From Sisyra terminalis (lineage: Eukaryota > Arthropoda > Insecta > Neuroptera > Sisyridae), in the NCBI GenBank assembly GCA_958496175.1, contig OY292277.1:44093050-44157049 (forward strand): 64,000 nucleotides of DNA, in the 5' to 3' direction. The position numbers were made by a program, and so were the translations under genes. The notes under the pieces are model-generated. The model searched no databases, was not told the DNA's origin, and worked only from the letters and a program-made list of their open reading frames with translations. Shown here piece by piece: positions 36,536 through 48,035 of this stretch (its first letter is position 1; the number at the start of each line of letters is the position of its first letter).

Positions 36536-38030
36536 GTAGTTTCCAAATGTATTCCAATGGACACCATAGTGCCCCCTGACCATTTTACAAGTACCCACCA
36601 CTGGGTTCTTACGATAAAAATATTAGAGTTTATTTACTTTATTTATAAACGTAACAGTTTAAATCTTGAAAATAAATTTTGCTCCCCATTTGGATGAAAT
36701 CCTCGAATGTGGTTTTAAGCTTAAAACGATTGACGACCTCTGGTTTAGAGTCCAGTTATTTCCCAAAATGGTATTAGGTATATAATTATACGATAGGTTG
36801 AAAATTTATAATCCAGTAATCGATTCAAATATTGGAAACACAACTTTTCATTCTTGCATTAGGTTGAATTCTTTAAATTCATGGTAAATTGATTCCTAAA
36901 AGATATTTTAATGAAACTTTATAAATATGTAGGTACTAATAAAATACTACAATCCTGGAAATTTTAAATCTCCAACTTAATTAGTTTCTGCGAAAAAAAT
37001 AATAAGTTAAAAATATAAATAATTTTTTTCTTAAATTTTACTTAACCGATTGATCAACAAATTTTATATGATTTAGGGGTTGGTAATGTCGTTTTTGTAA
37101 AAAATTAATAACTATATAGCTCTATGAAAACTATAGAAAAAATGATTTTTTTAGGGAAAATTTTTTTTTAAGTACAAAACAGTTTTGATACTACTCTTAA
37201 ATTTTTTTTTATGTTTTACATAATTTCAATATAGTGCCTGATTTTTTTCAGATTTTTTGAAAGAGTACAACATAATGAAAAAAAAATAAAATAAAAATTC
37301 CGCGCTTATTATCAATTGACCATTAACATGAATAAGTAGGTATATAGTACATTGCGTACATTGTGAACGACATAGACACTGGGGAGTGGCTTTGTTGAAT
37401 TTTCAAATTTTCAATAATCAAAACAAAAGAAAATCTCGAAATCTCGCAATCCCATTGGCTAATAGCCCGTATTGACTTGTTTATATGCTGTCATCAAATA
37501 TTAGAGCATCGCTTGACATATTCTTATTTTATTTGTTCCTTATTAATTAATTTCATTTGATTAAAAGTCAAAAAATGATTCAAGTGATAATTTAAATAGT
37601 GCCCAATTAATCAAGATAACAATTCTTTCATTCAAGTAAGTGAAATAATTTTAAATCATGAAAATTAGAAATCGTAGTGCCAATAGTGTTGGTTTCGATT
37701 TAGTTGTCAATTGAAATTTTAGTGAAAAATTTATGTTTCCAATCGAAACTATTTTAAGGTATAGGACTATTTGATTGTTGTATATAGTTATTTGTTGATT
37801 GTTTATAAAAAAAAAGCTTTATCAACCCTTAAATCATATAAAGTTTCAAGATAAACCGGTTAAGTATAATTCAATGAAAAACAATGTTTTTCATTTTTTT
37901 TTTCACTTCAGCTAATTGAAATAGAGATTTGAAACATCTAGGATAATAATATTTTATTAATACCTACATATCTACAAAGTATCATAATATCTTTCCGGGG
38001 AGATTCTCAATGCTATAGGTACCCCTGAGT
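36536..38030. repeat. Composite repeat with ~200-bp inverted arms
   Basis: The arms at about 36930-37140 and 37790-38000 are inverted repeats (tatgtaggtactaataaaat against ttattaatacctacata). The segment 36690-36955 also matches 50903-51145 in inverse orientation. At 36540-36610 the text resembles hAT-type ends (tagtttccaaatg, then caccatagtgccccctg). I read this as a decayed non-autonomous DNA transposon, class uncertain. Confidence 0.6.
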
Positions 38031-38087
38031 CCTTAAGAATGCAAGCTTTATGTTATATTTTTTGTAAAATTAGATTTGGAATTTACT

Positions 38088-38142
38088 GTTAGAGTTAACA
38101 GTATTTATTTTTTTCTATATAATAAATACTGTTAACTCTAAC
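38088..38142. repeat. Perfect 22-bp hairpin
   Basis: The arms at 38088-38109 and 38121-38142 are exact complements separated by 11 bases. This could be a MITE remnant or a small-RNA precursor-like structure. Confidence 0.7.
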
Positions 38143-40100
38143 TTTTTTTAAAAAGTTGTTTTTATTTTGTTTTTTTTAACAATGACAGAGGGAGTTTTTG
38201 AATTTCTCCCCCTTAAAAGGGCACCCCTATAATGAAATAAAAAAATAATAAAAGAAAGGGAAATAAGTAGGAAAAGTTAAAAGGTAAAATATTGTGGGAA
38301 ACACAAGAAGGAACTTTTGTGTTAAACAAAAATGTTAAGATAAGTAAACAAAATTTTAAATTTGTAAATTTACACGTGTGAATTAATTGTAGCAAATAAA
38401 ATTTTATTATTATATTATTATTTCCTAATCGTTCTTTTTTACGTAATTTTAGTACGCTTTATTTAAAACTTTGATACCAGTGTATTTTACATTCCGGGTA
38501 TCAATTCACTAGATATTTTTAAACAGAACCAAATAAAACCAAGCTGGTCAATTAAAAAATAATAAATTTATTTCGTGTCTCAAGCTCAATGTTTTCGTTT
38601 AGGCCGATCCATTAGCTCATACGACCATGATAAAATCAATAAAATATTACCGCAGTTTAAACTATTAAACAGATCAGACCCCGGTATGCTATTATAACCA
38701 ATAGTTATGTAGCTTATTATAAATAATTCAAAGGAAAAAATTTCTAATTTCACTATCACAAATTACCGACTATCAATAACATTCTATCGAAAGTCTGCCT
38801 CTATTATACAGAGATATTGGTATGTTCGGCCCTTTTTACCAATCCGTAGGTACAACAAAACGCATCCCGGCTCGTATTAATTTCAAAAGGCATATTGTAA
38901 ACATGTCCACCTATATGTGTATTATGTTCGGTTAATACTTCGTCCGCATACATAATATTATAATTGAAACAATGCTATCAAGAGTTTAAATCGCTCTCGG
39001 TTATTGTTTTAGCCAGTTTGTAGGCACACGAGGAATAGGAGGTATTTCAGTATGGAATTCGTAGTACATAGCTAAATCAGTTACTCCATAGGCCGCACCA
39101 ATGTCGGTGAGGATTGGGAAAAAAAAAGGAACTAAGTATATCCCGCTGGTCTCGATTGGTCGTTAATGAGATGACACGGAAGATCTTATCGAAAACTATG
39201 TCTATTAAATTATTGAAACAGACTTCTATTGATAATTAAGCTTTTTTTTTTACTTCTAGCCTTTTCTCTTCAGTTAAGTGGACGGGGGATGGAAAATGAG
39301 GAAATCGATTTGTTACAAAATTATTTAAAGTCTCAATTGATTAATTTCTGATGTTTGTTGTGGTTTCTTATTGTTAGGTTCATTGTAAATCAAAAATTTG
39401 ACACGTGGTTGAATGAACTTGGTCGCGAATTAGTAAATGCGGAAAATAAAAAAAATCGATCGATATTAGTTTTTTTTTCCACTGAATCGTGTGAAAATTT
39501 CAAGGGTTTTTTTTCTGTGTTCCAGATTTGAATGAAAACGATTACTTAACAAAATGAAATTGTTGCAGAATTTAAGTGTAATTTTATACTTTGAAGAGTA
39601 TTGGATTACTTTTTTCTTTGATTGAGGAAATTAAGATTATGTGGTGATTATGATGAGGCTTGTTTAAGGTTAATTAGATTAGAAAATAGAGGTTTTGGAT
39701 ACTAATTTGAATTTTATTATTAGTTAATGCCGATTTATGTGAAAGGTGTAATGCACCTCTAAGAAATACAAAAATTAAAAGATTTGGTTTCATAAAATGA
39801 CATTAGAATAATATTATAATCTTCTGACCTTTTTTCGCGTGAAATTATCTACTAGCAAAAATCTTAAATCTTAAGGCCCAATTTTACTATTCCGTATTAT
39901 ATTAAGAAAACCAATACTTTTAATTTGAAACGTATAATACTTACCAAACAAACAAAAATCTGGCCATGTTTAATTTAATTTTTAACGGAATCATCCATCA
40001 TAGAAAATCGTCATTTTACATTTTTTCTAGACCTTGTCGTCTGTCCTCTTTTGCCCTTTAGTAGAGCCAAAAAGGACGGCTAAAGGGCAGAAAGGTCCTG
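38143..40100. other. Noncoding DNA
   Basis: No gene is recognised. The part 38560-39230 is unique and less AT-rich, and could be conserved noncoding sequence. Confidence 0.4.
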
Positions 40101-40107
40101 TATTTAT

Positions 40108-41128
40108 TAGGGTGATTTTTTTTTTTGACTTTTTTTGGTCTCATCGTGAAATTTTGTTGGAAATACCAAAAAAAAAAATCCCTGAAAGTTTGAGCCCTTA
40201 ATATTAATTTTAAGTCCTCGACCAAGACGTGTAAAGATTTCCCATTGAAAATACACGGAAACTCTGATTTTTTATTTTTAAATTTCTATATCTCAGCAGC
40301 ATTTCATGGAATCGCTTTTACCGAAGATGGTTTTTTCTCAGAATTAAACGCTCTACAAAAATGCCTATTGCGACAAAGTCGTAACTCACACCAGTGAGGT
40401 AGTACGGGCCACTGAACCTGATTTTTCCATAAAATTCGCGTTTTTTTGCATTTATTTCGTAAATAACAAGAGCTACGGAAAAATTATAAATAAAAAACTT
40501 GTTGAGAATTTGATTTCCTACAAAAAAGTTCCTGTAGACCAAATCGCGAAGATCAATATTAAACGAGATATTAAGCCTTGAATTGATTTTTCTGTGAAAT
40601 TTTTGCCGATCATTGATTTAAACTTATAAATTGATATAAAAAAATACATTGATATAAACTTAATATCTCGTTTAATATTGATCTTAGCGATTTGGTCTAC
40701 AGGACCTTTTTTGTAGGAAATCAAAGTCTCTACAAGTTTTTCATTTATAATTTTTCCGTAGCGCTTGTTATTTACGAGATAAATGCAAAAAAAACGCGAA
40801 TTTTATGGAAAAATCAGGTTCAGAGGCCCGTACTATCTCACCAGTGTGAGTTACGACTTTGTCGCAATGGGCACTTTTGTAGAGCGTTTAATTCTGAGAA
40901 AAAACCATCTTCGGTAAAAGCGATCCCATGAAATGCCGCTGAGATATAGAAATTTAAAAATAAAAAATCAGAGTTTCCGTGTATTTTCAATGGGAAATCT
41001 TTACACGTCTTGGTCGAGGACTTAAAATTAATATTAAGGGCTCAAACTTTCAGGGAATTTTTTTTTTGGTATTTCCAACAAAATTTCACGATGGGACCAA
41101 AAAAAAAAAGTAAAAAAAAATCACCCTA
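40108..41128. mobile_element. 1021-bp foldback element, complete copy
   Basis: Almost the whole element is two inverted arms of about 490 bp, starting tagggtgatttttttttttg and ending in the complement at 41128. The centre is near 40640. No clean target duplication is visible (gtatttat before, gactattt after). The frames at 40318-40931 lie in the arms and are not genes. The window's first 523 bases and last ~43 bases are further copies. Confidence 0.85.
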
Positions 41129-42003
41129 GACTATTTATTTTAAGTATTTAACAGGTGTTATAAATTAATAACAGTATTTGAATCATTGAAATATTTCTGG
41201 ATTTTCATTTGGAAAATTTTATTGCAGCCATTTTAAATATAACATAAAACTCTTCGTTCTTTATAATAATATTGGCATTAATTGTAACATAAGTAATATT
41301 TTTGATTCCTTTATTTTAAGTTAATCAAAGTCATCGTTTCCTGAATCCCAGTTATAACAAACGAAATAAACGAACCCTTGGTTGGAAATTTAGTTTTCAT
41401 GGGTCCATTGCTTGCAAAGATTGCGTTGAAACAAACCTTCACATGGCTGGGTAAGGAAAAGGTCCACGTGGACCTTTTTACCCCAGTTATGTTCAAGTGT
41501 TTTTACTAGGTTATAACTAGTTTCCTGTTAAAATTAGCTAAAAACTAATAATAAACCCTGAAATACCACTAAATCTCATATACTGTTAAATTATAATTTA
41601 GTCTAGTCAAAGCAATATTACTGCTGGAGACCGAAAAGAATAATATTTTAAAAAATTCCTTTCGTAAAAATGTGCCATCATAAATCTCCTATCTGTAAAG
41701 TGGCTTAACTGCCAGGGTGGCCTAGAAATGATTCTTACACTTCCTCATTCCTACAATTATAGTTAAATAGAGCAATATGTCACTAATATTTTAGATACTC
41801 ATGGAAGACCTTTATACCGACGGACCTTTAAGCCCCACTCTACCGTATAGAGAACGTATACCCAAAACTTCTGATTTTATGATCGTTTTCCCTGATATTT
41901 TCCTATTTTTATAATTGTTTTAATTTTCCGATAATTTCGTAACCTGATAAATATCATTTAACAGCAGAATTTATTCATGAGTAGGGATGCAAAATTGCTC
42001 CTA
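41129..42003. other. Noncoding DNA
   Basis: No recognised feature. Confidence 0.4.
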
Positions 42004-42004
42004 A

Positions 42005-42307
42005 AGCAGGCCATTCACACTCCGACTTGCAGTTCAACTAGTAGTCCAACTTTCTGATCAATTGGAACTGAAATTAAATTGGGGTGAAATAATTCTTTTA
42101 GGACGCAGCGCAGAGGAACTCTCATGAGAGGCCCCCAGATCAATGGAAAAAAAAGAAAATGGTCCAACTTGCGAAGTTGAATCTAAAGTCGGACCGTGGA
42201 TGGTGTTTTTGGAAGAATGTCTATTGGATCATTTAGGCGATCCAACTAGAAGATCCAACTAGCAGTCCGACTAGTTGGACTGCAAGTCGGAGCATGAATG
42301 GTTTGCT
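42005..42307. mobile_element. TTAA-type MITE, copy 2
   Basis: The ends agcaggccattcacactccg and, inverted, agcaaaccattcatgctccg match copy 1 at 14122. The interior carries ccaact/agttgg repeats and a unique ~90-bp segment at 42060-42150. Flanking TTAA is not preserved. Confidence 0.75.
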
Positions 42308-43765
42308 TATGAAACATCAATATTGAAAATATGGAAGTATATGAAAGATATATTGATTTATTTTTGATCATTTTCACCACCATTGAAATATTTTTTATCT
42401 AAAATATTTCTTAAATAATAAGCGATACCATATAATTGTAAATCTATTTTTTGGCGATTAAAAATTATGATTAATTCCGATTTTCTTAAAAGCGGCAGCA
42501 CATTACGTTTTTGGATAGGTACTCAAATTGAAAATTTCAAATATGTTTGAAATATTTAAAACTTTAACTCTTTAGATTCTTTTATAATTGTTTTCAAATT
42601 TCAACTTTAAAAGAATTTCAACTTTAAATAAAAAAGAAATTAGGAATATAATTTAAAAAAAAAACAAGTAAATATTAAGTATAAGAATTTATAGTTGGTG
42701 TTTATACTAATCATTATTGTGTTATTTATAAAACAATTTGCATTTTATTAATGTATAATGATTCAGCAACCATATTTCTTGTACCAATAAAATTATATTT
42801 CGCTTTGTTTGAAAAAAGAATTCCAATAAACACTGAATCAAAAAAATGATTAAGATTTTTGTAAGAAATTAAATTATTCAATTAGTACTTAAAGACTTTG
42901 TTTTGTCACTAACTTTTGTAAAGCTTTTATTACAAAACTTGTTTACAAAAATATTATATACTAATGTATAAAAATTTCATAAAAATGGACCAAAAATCGT
43001 TAATATTTCAAACTATTTCAAATATTTTGCAGAAACGTTCTGTTTCAATATTAATTCGTAACTTTTATGTGATGAAGAAGTAAATTTAAAAAAAGAAAGC
43101 AATAATATTTCTAACAGTAAAAAATTAAATATTCAAACGACATACACATATTCCAAAACTTTTATTTTTATTATTACGATAAACACATGAAAACACCAAC
43201 TGACCAACGACCACTGATAAAAAAATTATCATTTAAATGTCTGTGGCAATCAAATGTTTAGAACTTATCAAACGTTTTAATGAGGAAATCACATTTTCAG
43301 AAACATATCAAATTTGTTCAAATTTTTCACTCGACAATTTCATTAGAAAAGTTAACTTCTCATAATAATTGCGAAACCCTAATTAGAATAAATGTCGAAA
43401 TTAGAAAACGAGTTTAACACTCAAACTCTTCACTATTATATAGGCAGCATTATGTTGAATTGTCTTAAGATTTTTTTTTGTCTTTTCCGCCTTTTCAATG
43501 CAATACTACCAATTGGTTGGCTTGATTTTGGATGGTTTTGAATTCGAATGCCAGCGACCAAATGTAAAAGTGAATTTTGAGTGGTTTTTTAAGAGGTTGA
43601 GGCATGGTAAAAATTTAAAATAAACAAAATATGACAGTAGAAGGTAAAACGGAATTTTGTAATGTTTTCACGGAAGTTATTTGAATGAAATTTTAAAAAT
43701 TAGGAAGTGCTTCACGTTTATTTTAAATAATATAAGTATTTTTTTTTAATTTCTTTAAATATATC
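42308..43765. other. AT-rich noncoding DNA
   Basis: No recognised feature; 43180-43560 is unique and slightly GC-richer. Confidence 0.4.
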
Positions 43766-43768
43766 GAT

Positions 43769-44457
43769 TACGGGTAAAGTTAGATTGTTGAGTAAACCTA
43801 GGTTTACCCGGGTAAATTGCGGAATACTCAAGAAACATGGGTAAAGTACGAAATATAATTGAAATTTGACATCTTTCGCGCTTTACCCAGGTAAACCGCG
43901 TTCCACCCATTTTCATTTGGTTAAAGTTGGATGTAGGAATTATTAAAGTTATCAAATTATATCTCCGTGTATATGAAGGATGTCAAAAGAAAATGAAATC
44001 TGCCAAGATAGGACTTGTGGTTAAGCCAATGGTATTTTCGGAGATAAACAGTCGTTGTCAAGTGGACCTGATTGATATGTAGTCCCAGGCAGATGGAGAA
44101 TACAAATTCATCATGGTATATCAAGATTACTTAACAAAATTTGTTCAAATACGTGCATTAAAATCGAAAAAGGCTGGGGAGGTTGTTGAGAACCTTATAG
44201 ACATATTTTGCATTTTTGGTGCTTTATCTTATAATCTTATAATCTTATAAAACTTATAATCAGACAACGGCCGGAAATTTGCAAACTATGTCTGCAAATT
44301 TTAACCAAGTGAAAATGGGTGGAACGCGGTTTACCCAAGAAAAACGCGAAACATGTCCAATTTTAGATATACTTTTTACTTAACCCATGGTTTTTGAGTA
44401 TTCCGCAGTTTACCCGGGTAAACCTAGGTTTACTCGTAAATCTAACTATACCCATAA
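43769..44457. mobile_element. Inverted-repeat element enclosing an integrase-like fragment
   Basis: The ~160-bp arms (43769-43935 and 44298-44457) contain tttacccgggtaaa and cctaggtttac motifs and are near-complements. Between them lies a plus-strand coding remnant (see 43993-44300). The minus frame at 43755-43955 is arm sequence. Confidence 0.78.
43993..44300 (+). pseudogene. DDE integrase-like fragment (Ginger/KRBA2 type)
   Basis: The frame reads KSAKIGLVVKPMVFSEINSR, CQVDLIDM, an in-frame stop, SQADGEYKFIMVYQDYLTKF and VQIRALKSKKAGEVVENLID before IFCIFGA. A frame change near 44225 is followed by QSDNGRKFANYV. These are the first and second catalytic blocks (VDLIDM and SDNG) of integrase cores like those in Ginger transposons and the vertebrate SCAND3/KRBA2 proteins. 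The third catalytic residue is missing. It is a dead fragment framed by inverted repeats. Confidence 0.8.
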
Positions 44458-45000
44458 CATTTCTATGTAAGAAGAATATATTTTTTCCCTTACAAAACGT
44501 TTCGTCTGCTGATTGTTAACTTTATTTAACAAATCTTGACTAATTTCCATTAAAACTTTCTACGACAACCAAGATATTCAATTAAGAAAACCGAAAAAAT
44601 ATTTATTTTTATTTATTTTTTTAATACTGGTGGTATTTCTATAGAGGTGCTTTACACCTGTTCATAGAATTAGATGAACTACAAAGTTTATTGATAAAAT
44701 TCATCAAATTAATACAAACTAAATAGATATATGACAATATTTTTGAAAAATATTTTACTAAAAACTACATCCAACGATTGGAATCGAGATTCCCAATTTT
44801 TTCCGCGATATCTTCTTGAAACAAATAAGCAATATCGTGTTATCAGGAAGTCTTTTATAATATTTAATAACTTAAATATATTGTTTATCTATAATTTTCT
44901 TCAACTTTACAACTAAAAATTGACCTTCGTGATCCATTTCACGTCCATTTTAAGTAACACAAGTATTCTTTTGGAGTTTTTAAATATATTTTTATAAAGC
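44458..45000. other. AT-rich noncoding DNA
   Basis: No recognised feature; 44500-44600 resembles 45215-45320, so both may belong to one interspersed repeat. Confidence 0.4.
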
Positions 45001-45192
45001 AAGGCGTTCACGCTCCGACTTGCATTCCAACTTGTGATCCGACTTTCGCAGTTGGATCTAAAGTCGGGCCGTGAATTGTGTTGTTGGAGATTGGATGCCT
45101 AGTCGGATCATTTAGGCGATCCAACTAGTAATCCGACTAGCAGTACTGCAAGTCGGTGCGTGAATTACGGGAATTACGTGAATCGGCCTGTT
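45001..45192. mobile_element. TTAA-type MITE, copy 3
   Basis: The left end gcaaggcgttcacgctccga matches copies 1 and 2. The right end is decayed and carries a small local duplication (attacgggaattacgtgaat). The interior has the ccaact motifs of the family. Confidence 0.7.
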
Positions 45193-46062
45193 ATCGAAGC
45201 AGATAAATTTTTCTTCTTCAAAACGTTTCGTCAGCTGATTGTTAACTTTTTTGGAACAAATCTTGGCCAATTTCCATTAAATTTTTCTACGACAACCCTA
45301 CAATAATAAACTAAAAAAACGGAAAAAATAATTCTTTTATATATTTTTTTTTCTATTACAATTTTACAACCGAAAATTGACCTTTGCGATCGTTTGAAAC
45401 AGTTGAACGACACTTAATTTCATTTTCCCAACCGTTTTATTAGATTAATTTAACAGACATAAAGTTAATAATATTTACGATCGTTTAATAAACGACAAAT
45501 AAAAGAGCGTTTAATTCAAATTTACTTAATTTATTACAATCAAAAAACCATCTCACAACTTTTTTTTTCCACTCGTTTAGTCTTAAGCATACCAAATCTA
45601 TAGTGAGAAATAACATTATGAAATCGCCATACTATCAATCAAGGTCGAATCGTTTCACTTTTTATGACCTTTTTCCCGAATGATACATTTTATATTTATC
45701 AATAAAAACTTTTATCTCAACCTTATCTCATAAAAACCAAAAGTTTGGACCTGAACAAAAAAAAAAAGGGGCAGTAAGAAACCCTTTTACAAAATCTGTT
45801 GTAAATTTATTTTCAGATGCGCCCCTTTATAATTAACGGCGATTTATTCTTAAGGGTTGCGGAAGATTTTTCAAAAGAAATAACAGGCAGGAATTTACCA
45901 AAAAAAAAAAATTAAAGTTCACGCATTAAAAGCTTTGCATGTGGTTGAATTTTTCTAATTTTATCATCCAAGAAAAACACATGATTCACTGAAATTCCCA
46001 TTTGTTTCCCTACAATTCTTCCTGTAATTACTCTAAATGTTGCAAATATTTGAGGGTCTTAC
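45193..46062. other. Noncoding DNA, start of the GAS2-like first intron
   Basis: It begins the intron after the donor at 46062. No second GAS2 exon is visible here. Confidence 0.5.
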
Positions 46063-46239
46063 CTTGCATAGGGCAACCCCCGTGTCAATGCGGTCCATAA
46101 AATTGTCAACATTGATCCCTAATTCCGGATACAATGTGTGCAACCACTCGGCCAAATCTTCCTTCATCGCATACAAATATTCCTCACTGGATTTAAACGG
46201 CCGAAACGGCCGAGCTTCCAACAATACAGTGTTAGCCAT
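46063..46239 (-). CDS. pigs: GAS2-family protein (pigs-like), first coding exon
   Basis: The exon encodes 59 residues, from ATG at 46239 (context aaaATGGCT) to a phase-0 donor, AAG then GTAAGA, at 46062. The protein starts [20 protein letters not shown] and continues with [20 protein letters not shown] and [15 protein letters not shown]. This is the start of the calponin-homology domain of GAS2 proteins (KEDLA-WL---...VDNFMD-LD-GV-LCK), closest in my memory to Drosophila pigs (pickled eggs). GAS2 proteins link actin, through the CH domain, to microtubules, through a C-terminal GAR domain. The rest of the CH domain and the GAR domain are not found in the 46 kb to the left, so the first intron is very long or the later exons escaped me. 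The GC-rich DNA upstream is the likely promoter. The plus-strand frames here are shadows. Confidence 0.85.
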
Positions 46240-46289
46240 TTTAACCGAACTAAATTAACCAACAAAGAGAAAAAAACTAAAACACCATT

Positions 46290-46850
46290 TTCATCGATAA
46301 ACTGTAATGCGATTATAGGCGGCACGCTTCGTTCGGGAGCTTTTAAGCTCCGATATGTTCCACTTATTTTACACAAACCGGATATGTTAGCAATTGTTTG
46401 TCGCTGAAAAAGTTTTGGGGTTGTTTAGTTTATCAGGGAGATCATGCCACTAATTTGTTTATTAGTTTTGGTATACTCGATATTGTTTTGGGTCGGGTTT
46501 TGCGGATTGAGCGGTGGGAAGTTGACCGTTGGAAGGCAACAGCGGTACTGACTCCAGCTGATATGAGTGAATTTCTTTATTGAATCGCGCGAGACCATCC
46601 GAGCCGTCCATGTGGTTTTGCGTACGCGCAGCCGGCGTCGGCACCGTCGTCAGTGAGGGCATTGAAAGTGACATGCGTCCGTTCTTCGGCGTCTGTTGCC
46701 CGCTCGCCTTTCGCGATTCGACGCTTGTGGTCTCATGCGATGCAACTCCACGGGAAATTGCAGCCGATGCGTGCGATACTTTTGCAATGCGAACTTCGCC
46801 TTTAATCAGATTGTTGTGGCAGTTGAGGAACTCTAATTGGCCTTAATTTG
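46290..46850 (-). promoter_or_regulatory. GC-rich, CpG-rich region upstream of the GAS2-like gene
   Basis: Base composition rises sharply compared with both sides, with many CG dinucleotides (for example cgtacgcgcagccggcgtcg at 46621). It lies directly upstream of the minus-strand start codon at 46239. Inr-like TCAGT sequences occur on the minus strand near 46553 and 46651. I see no TATA box in place. The open frames on both strands are by-products of the composition. It probably holds the promoter and 5' untranslated exon. Confidence 0.55.
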
Positions 46851-46851
46851 C

Positions 46852-47755
46852 AGGGGTTTACTTGTGGAGGTATTTGAGCAATGCAACAATGGTTTGTCGC
46901 AACAAAATGTATTGTGAAATTGTTACTTGAACCAGTAGTTGGATGAAGGAAATAAACGCCAAAAAAAAAAACAAAAATCGAATTTTTCCTTGAACTTACT
47001 TAAGGATATGTAGATTTAAGAAAGTATTCTACTCTAGAAATTTGAAAAAATCAAAAAAATTTTTTTTCATAATCCGATAGTTTGAATATTCAAAAATATC
47101 CTCCTAAAAGGATTTTTCAAAATTGAAATTATTTCCGAAGTAATAGCGATTTTGTATGAAGCTGGGATGACTGATTAAGAGAATGTAAGTAATACATACT
47201 ATTCTATCAATTACGCTGCCTGAAACTTAACGTAAAACTTTAAACGCGTTTTTCTCGAAACTGTCTTTTTCAAAACGATACCCACGATTTCTCAGGTTCT
47301 ACTGAATCGATTTACCTGAAATTTTCAAAGAGTCTTCTTTATAGACTTGTCTATGTCTGGAACTATCCCCATCCCCAAATTTTGATTTTTACTATTTTTA
47401 AAAAAATCGAACCAGTCAAAAAAAGTGGTACAAAAATTGTTTTTTTTTTCAGGCAGTCCCCCCATTTCGTGAAAAGTTTTTTTTCATACTTTTCCGTAGT
47501 TCCAGACATTGCGACATTATTCTAGATTAATAATCTTTTTTTTTACGTGCCAATTTTTTGAGACCCCCACTTCATCAGCTACTAATTTTTGAAATTTTTA
47601 ACTTTTTTAATTTTTTTCTGTATTCTTGAAATGTTAATAAATAATTGATAAAAAAATGGATAGTAAAAATATTAATTGGCTATTTTTTATGACACTTCAA
47701 AAATTACCTGAAATTCATGCCTCTAGACTAGAATACTCCCTTTATGAATAATAAT
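46852..47755. other. Noncoding DNA, probable unclassified repeat
   Basis: The part 47200-47720 has the look of an interspersed repeat (cgcgtttttctcgaaactgt, similar text at 13900), but I found no second full copy or boundaries. Confidence 0.4.
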
Positions 47756-47783
47756 ATAAGTCCTATGATTGAATTTCTTCTTT

Positions 47784-47828
47784 ATTACGACGCGTTTCAA
47801 TACTTTTTGGCTGTCATCATCTGGTAAT
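47784..47828 (-). ncRNA. Hammerhead ribozyme copy, core U4 changed
   Basis: At the 3' end of the minus-strand PLE, stem I ATTAC/GTAAT, GAAACGCGTC and the UC site are kept. The core box reads CAGATGA, so U4 is A, and stem II is weakened (GTATT). Probably inactive. Confidence 0.78.
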
Positions 47829-48035
47829 GATTATTTTGTAAGTTGTAAACAAATTTCATATAATTTGTTTGTTTTATATAATTTTTCGTTGAGGATTTTA
47901 TTAGGATCTATTTTGTGGACTTTGAATATTTCATATTCTTCTAGGGTGTTCATATGTGATCCTTTCTTGCAAATATGTAGTGGCTTAAAATTTGTTTCGA
48001 AATTTAAGCATTGATGAGTTTCGTTATTAAGGTGT

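Noticed and set aside
40318..40931. Open frames on both strands starting MVYRNFF or MVYRTFF
   Set aside because: The same reading appears in both inverted arms of one foldback element, so it reflects the repeat and not a gene.
46037..46846. Plus-strand frames in the GC-rich region near the GAS2-like exon
   Set aside because: They arise from the composition and overlap the antisense of the real exon; no homology is visible.
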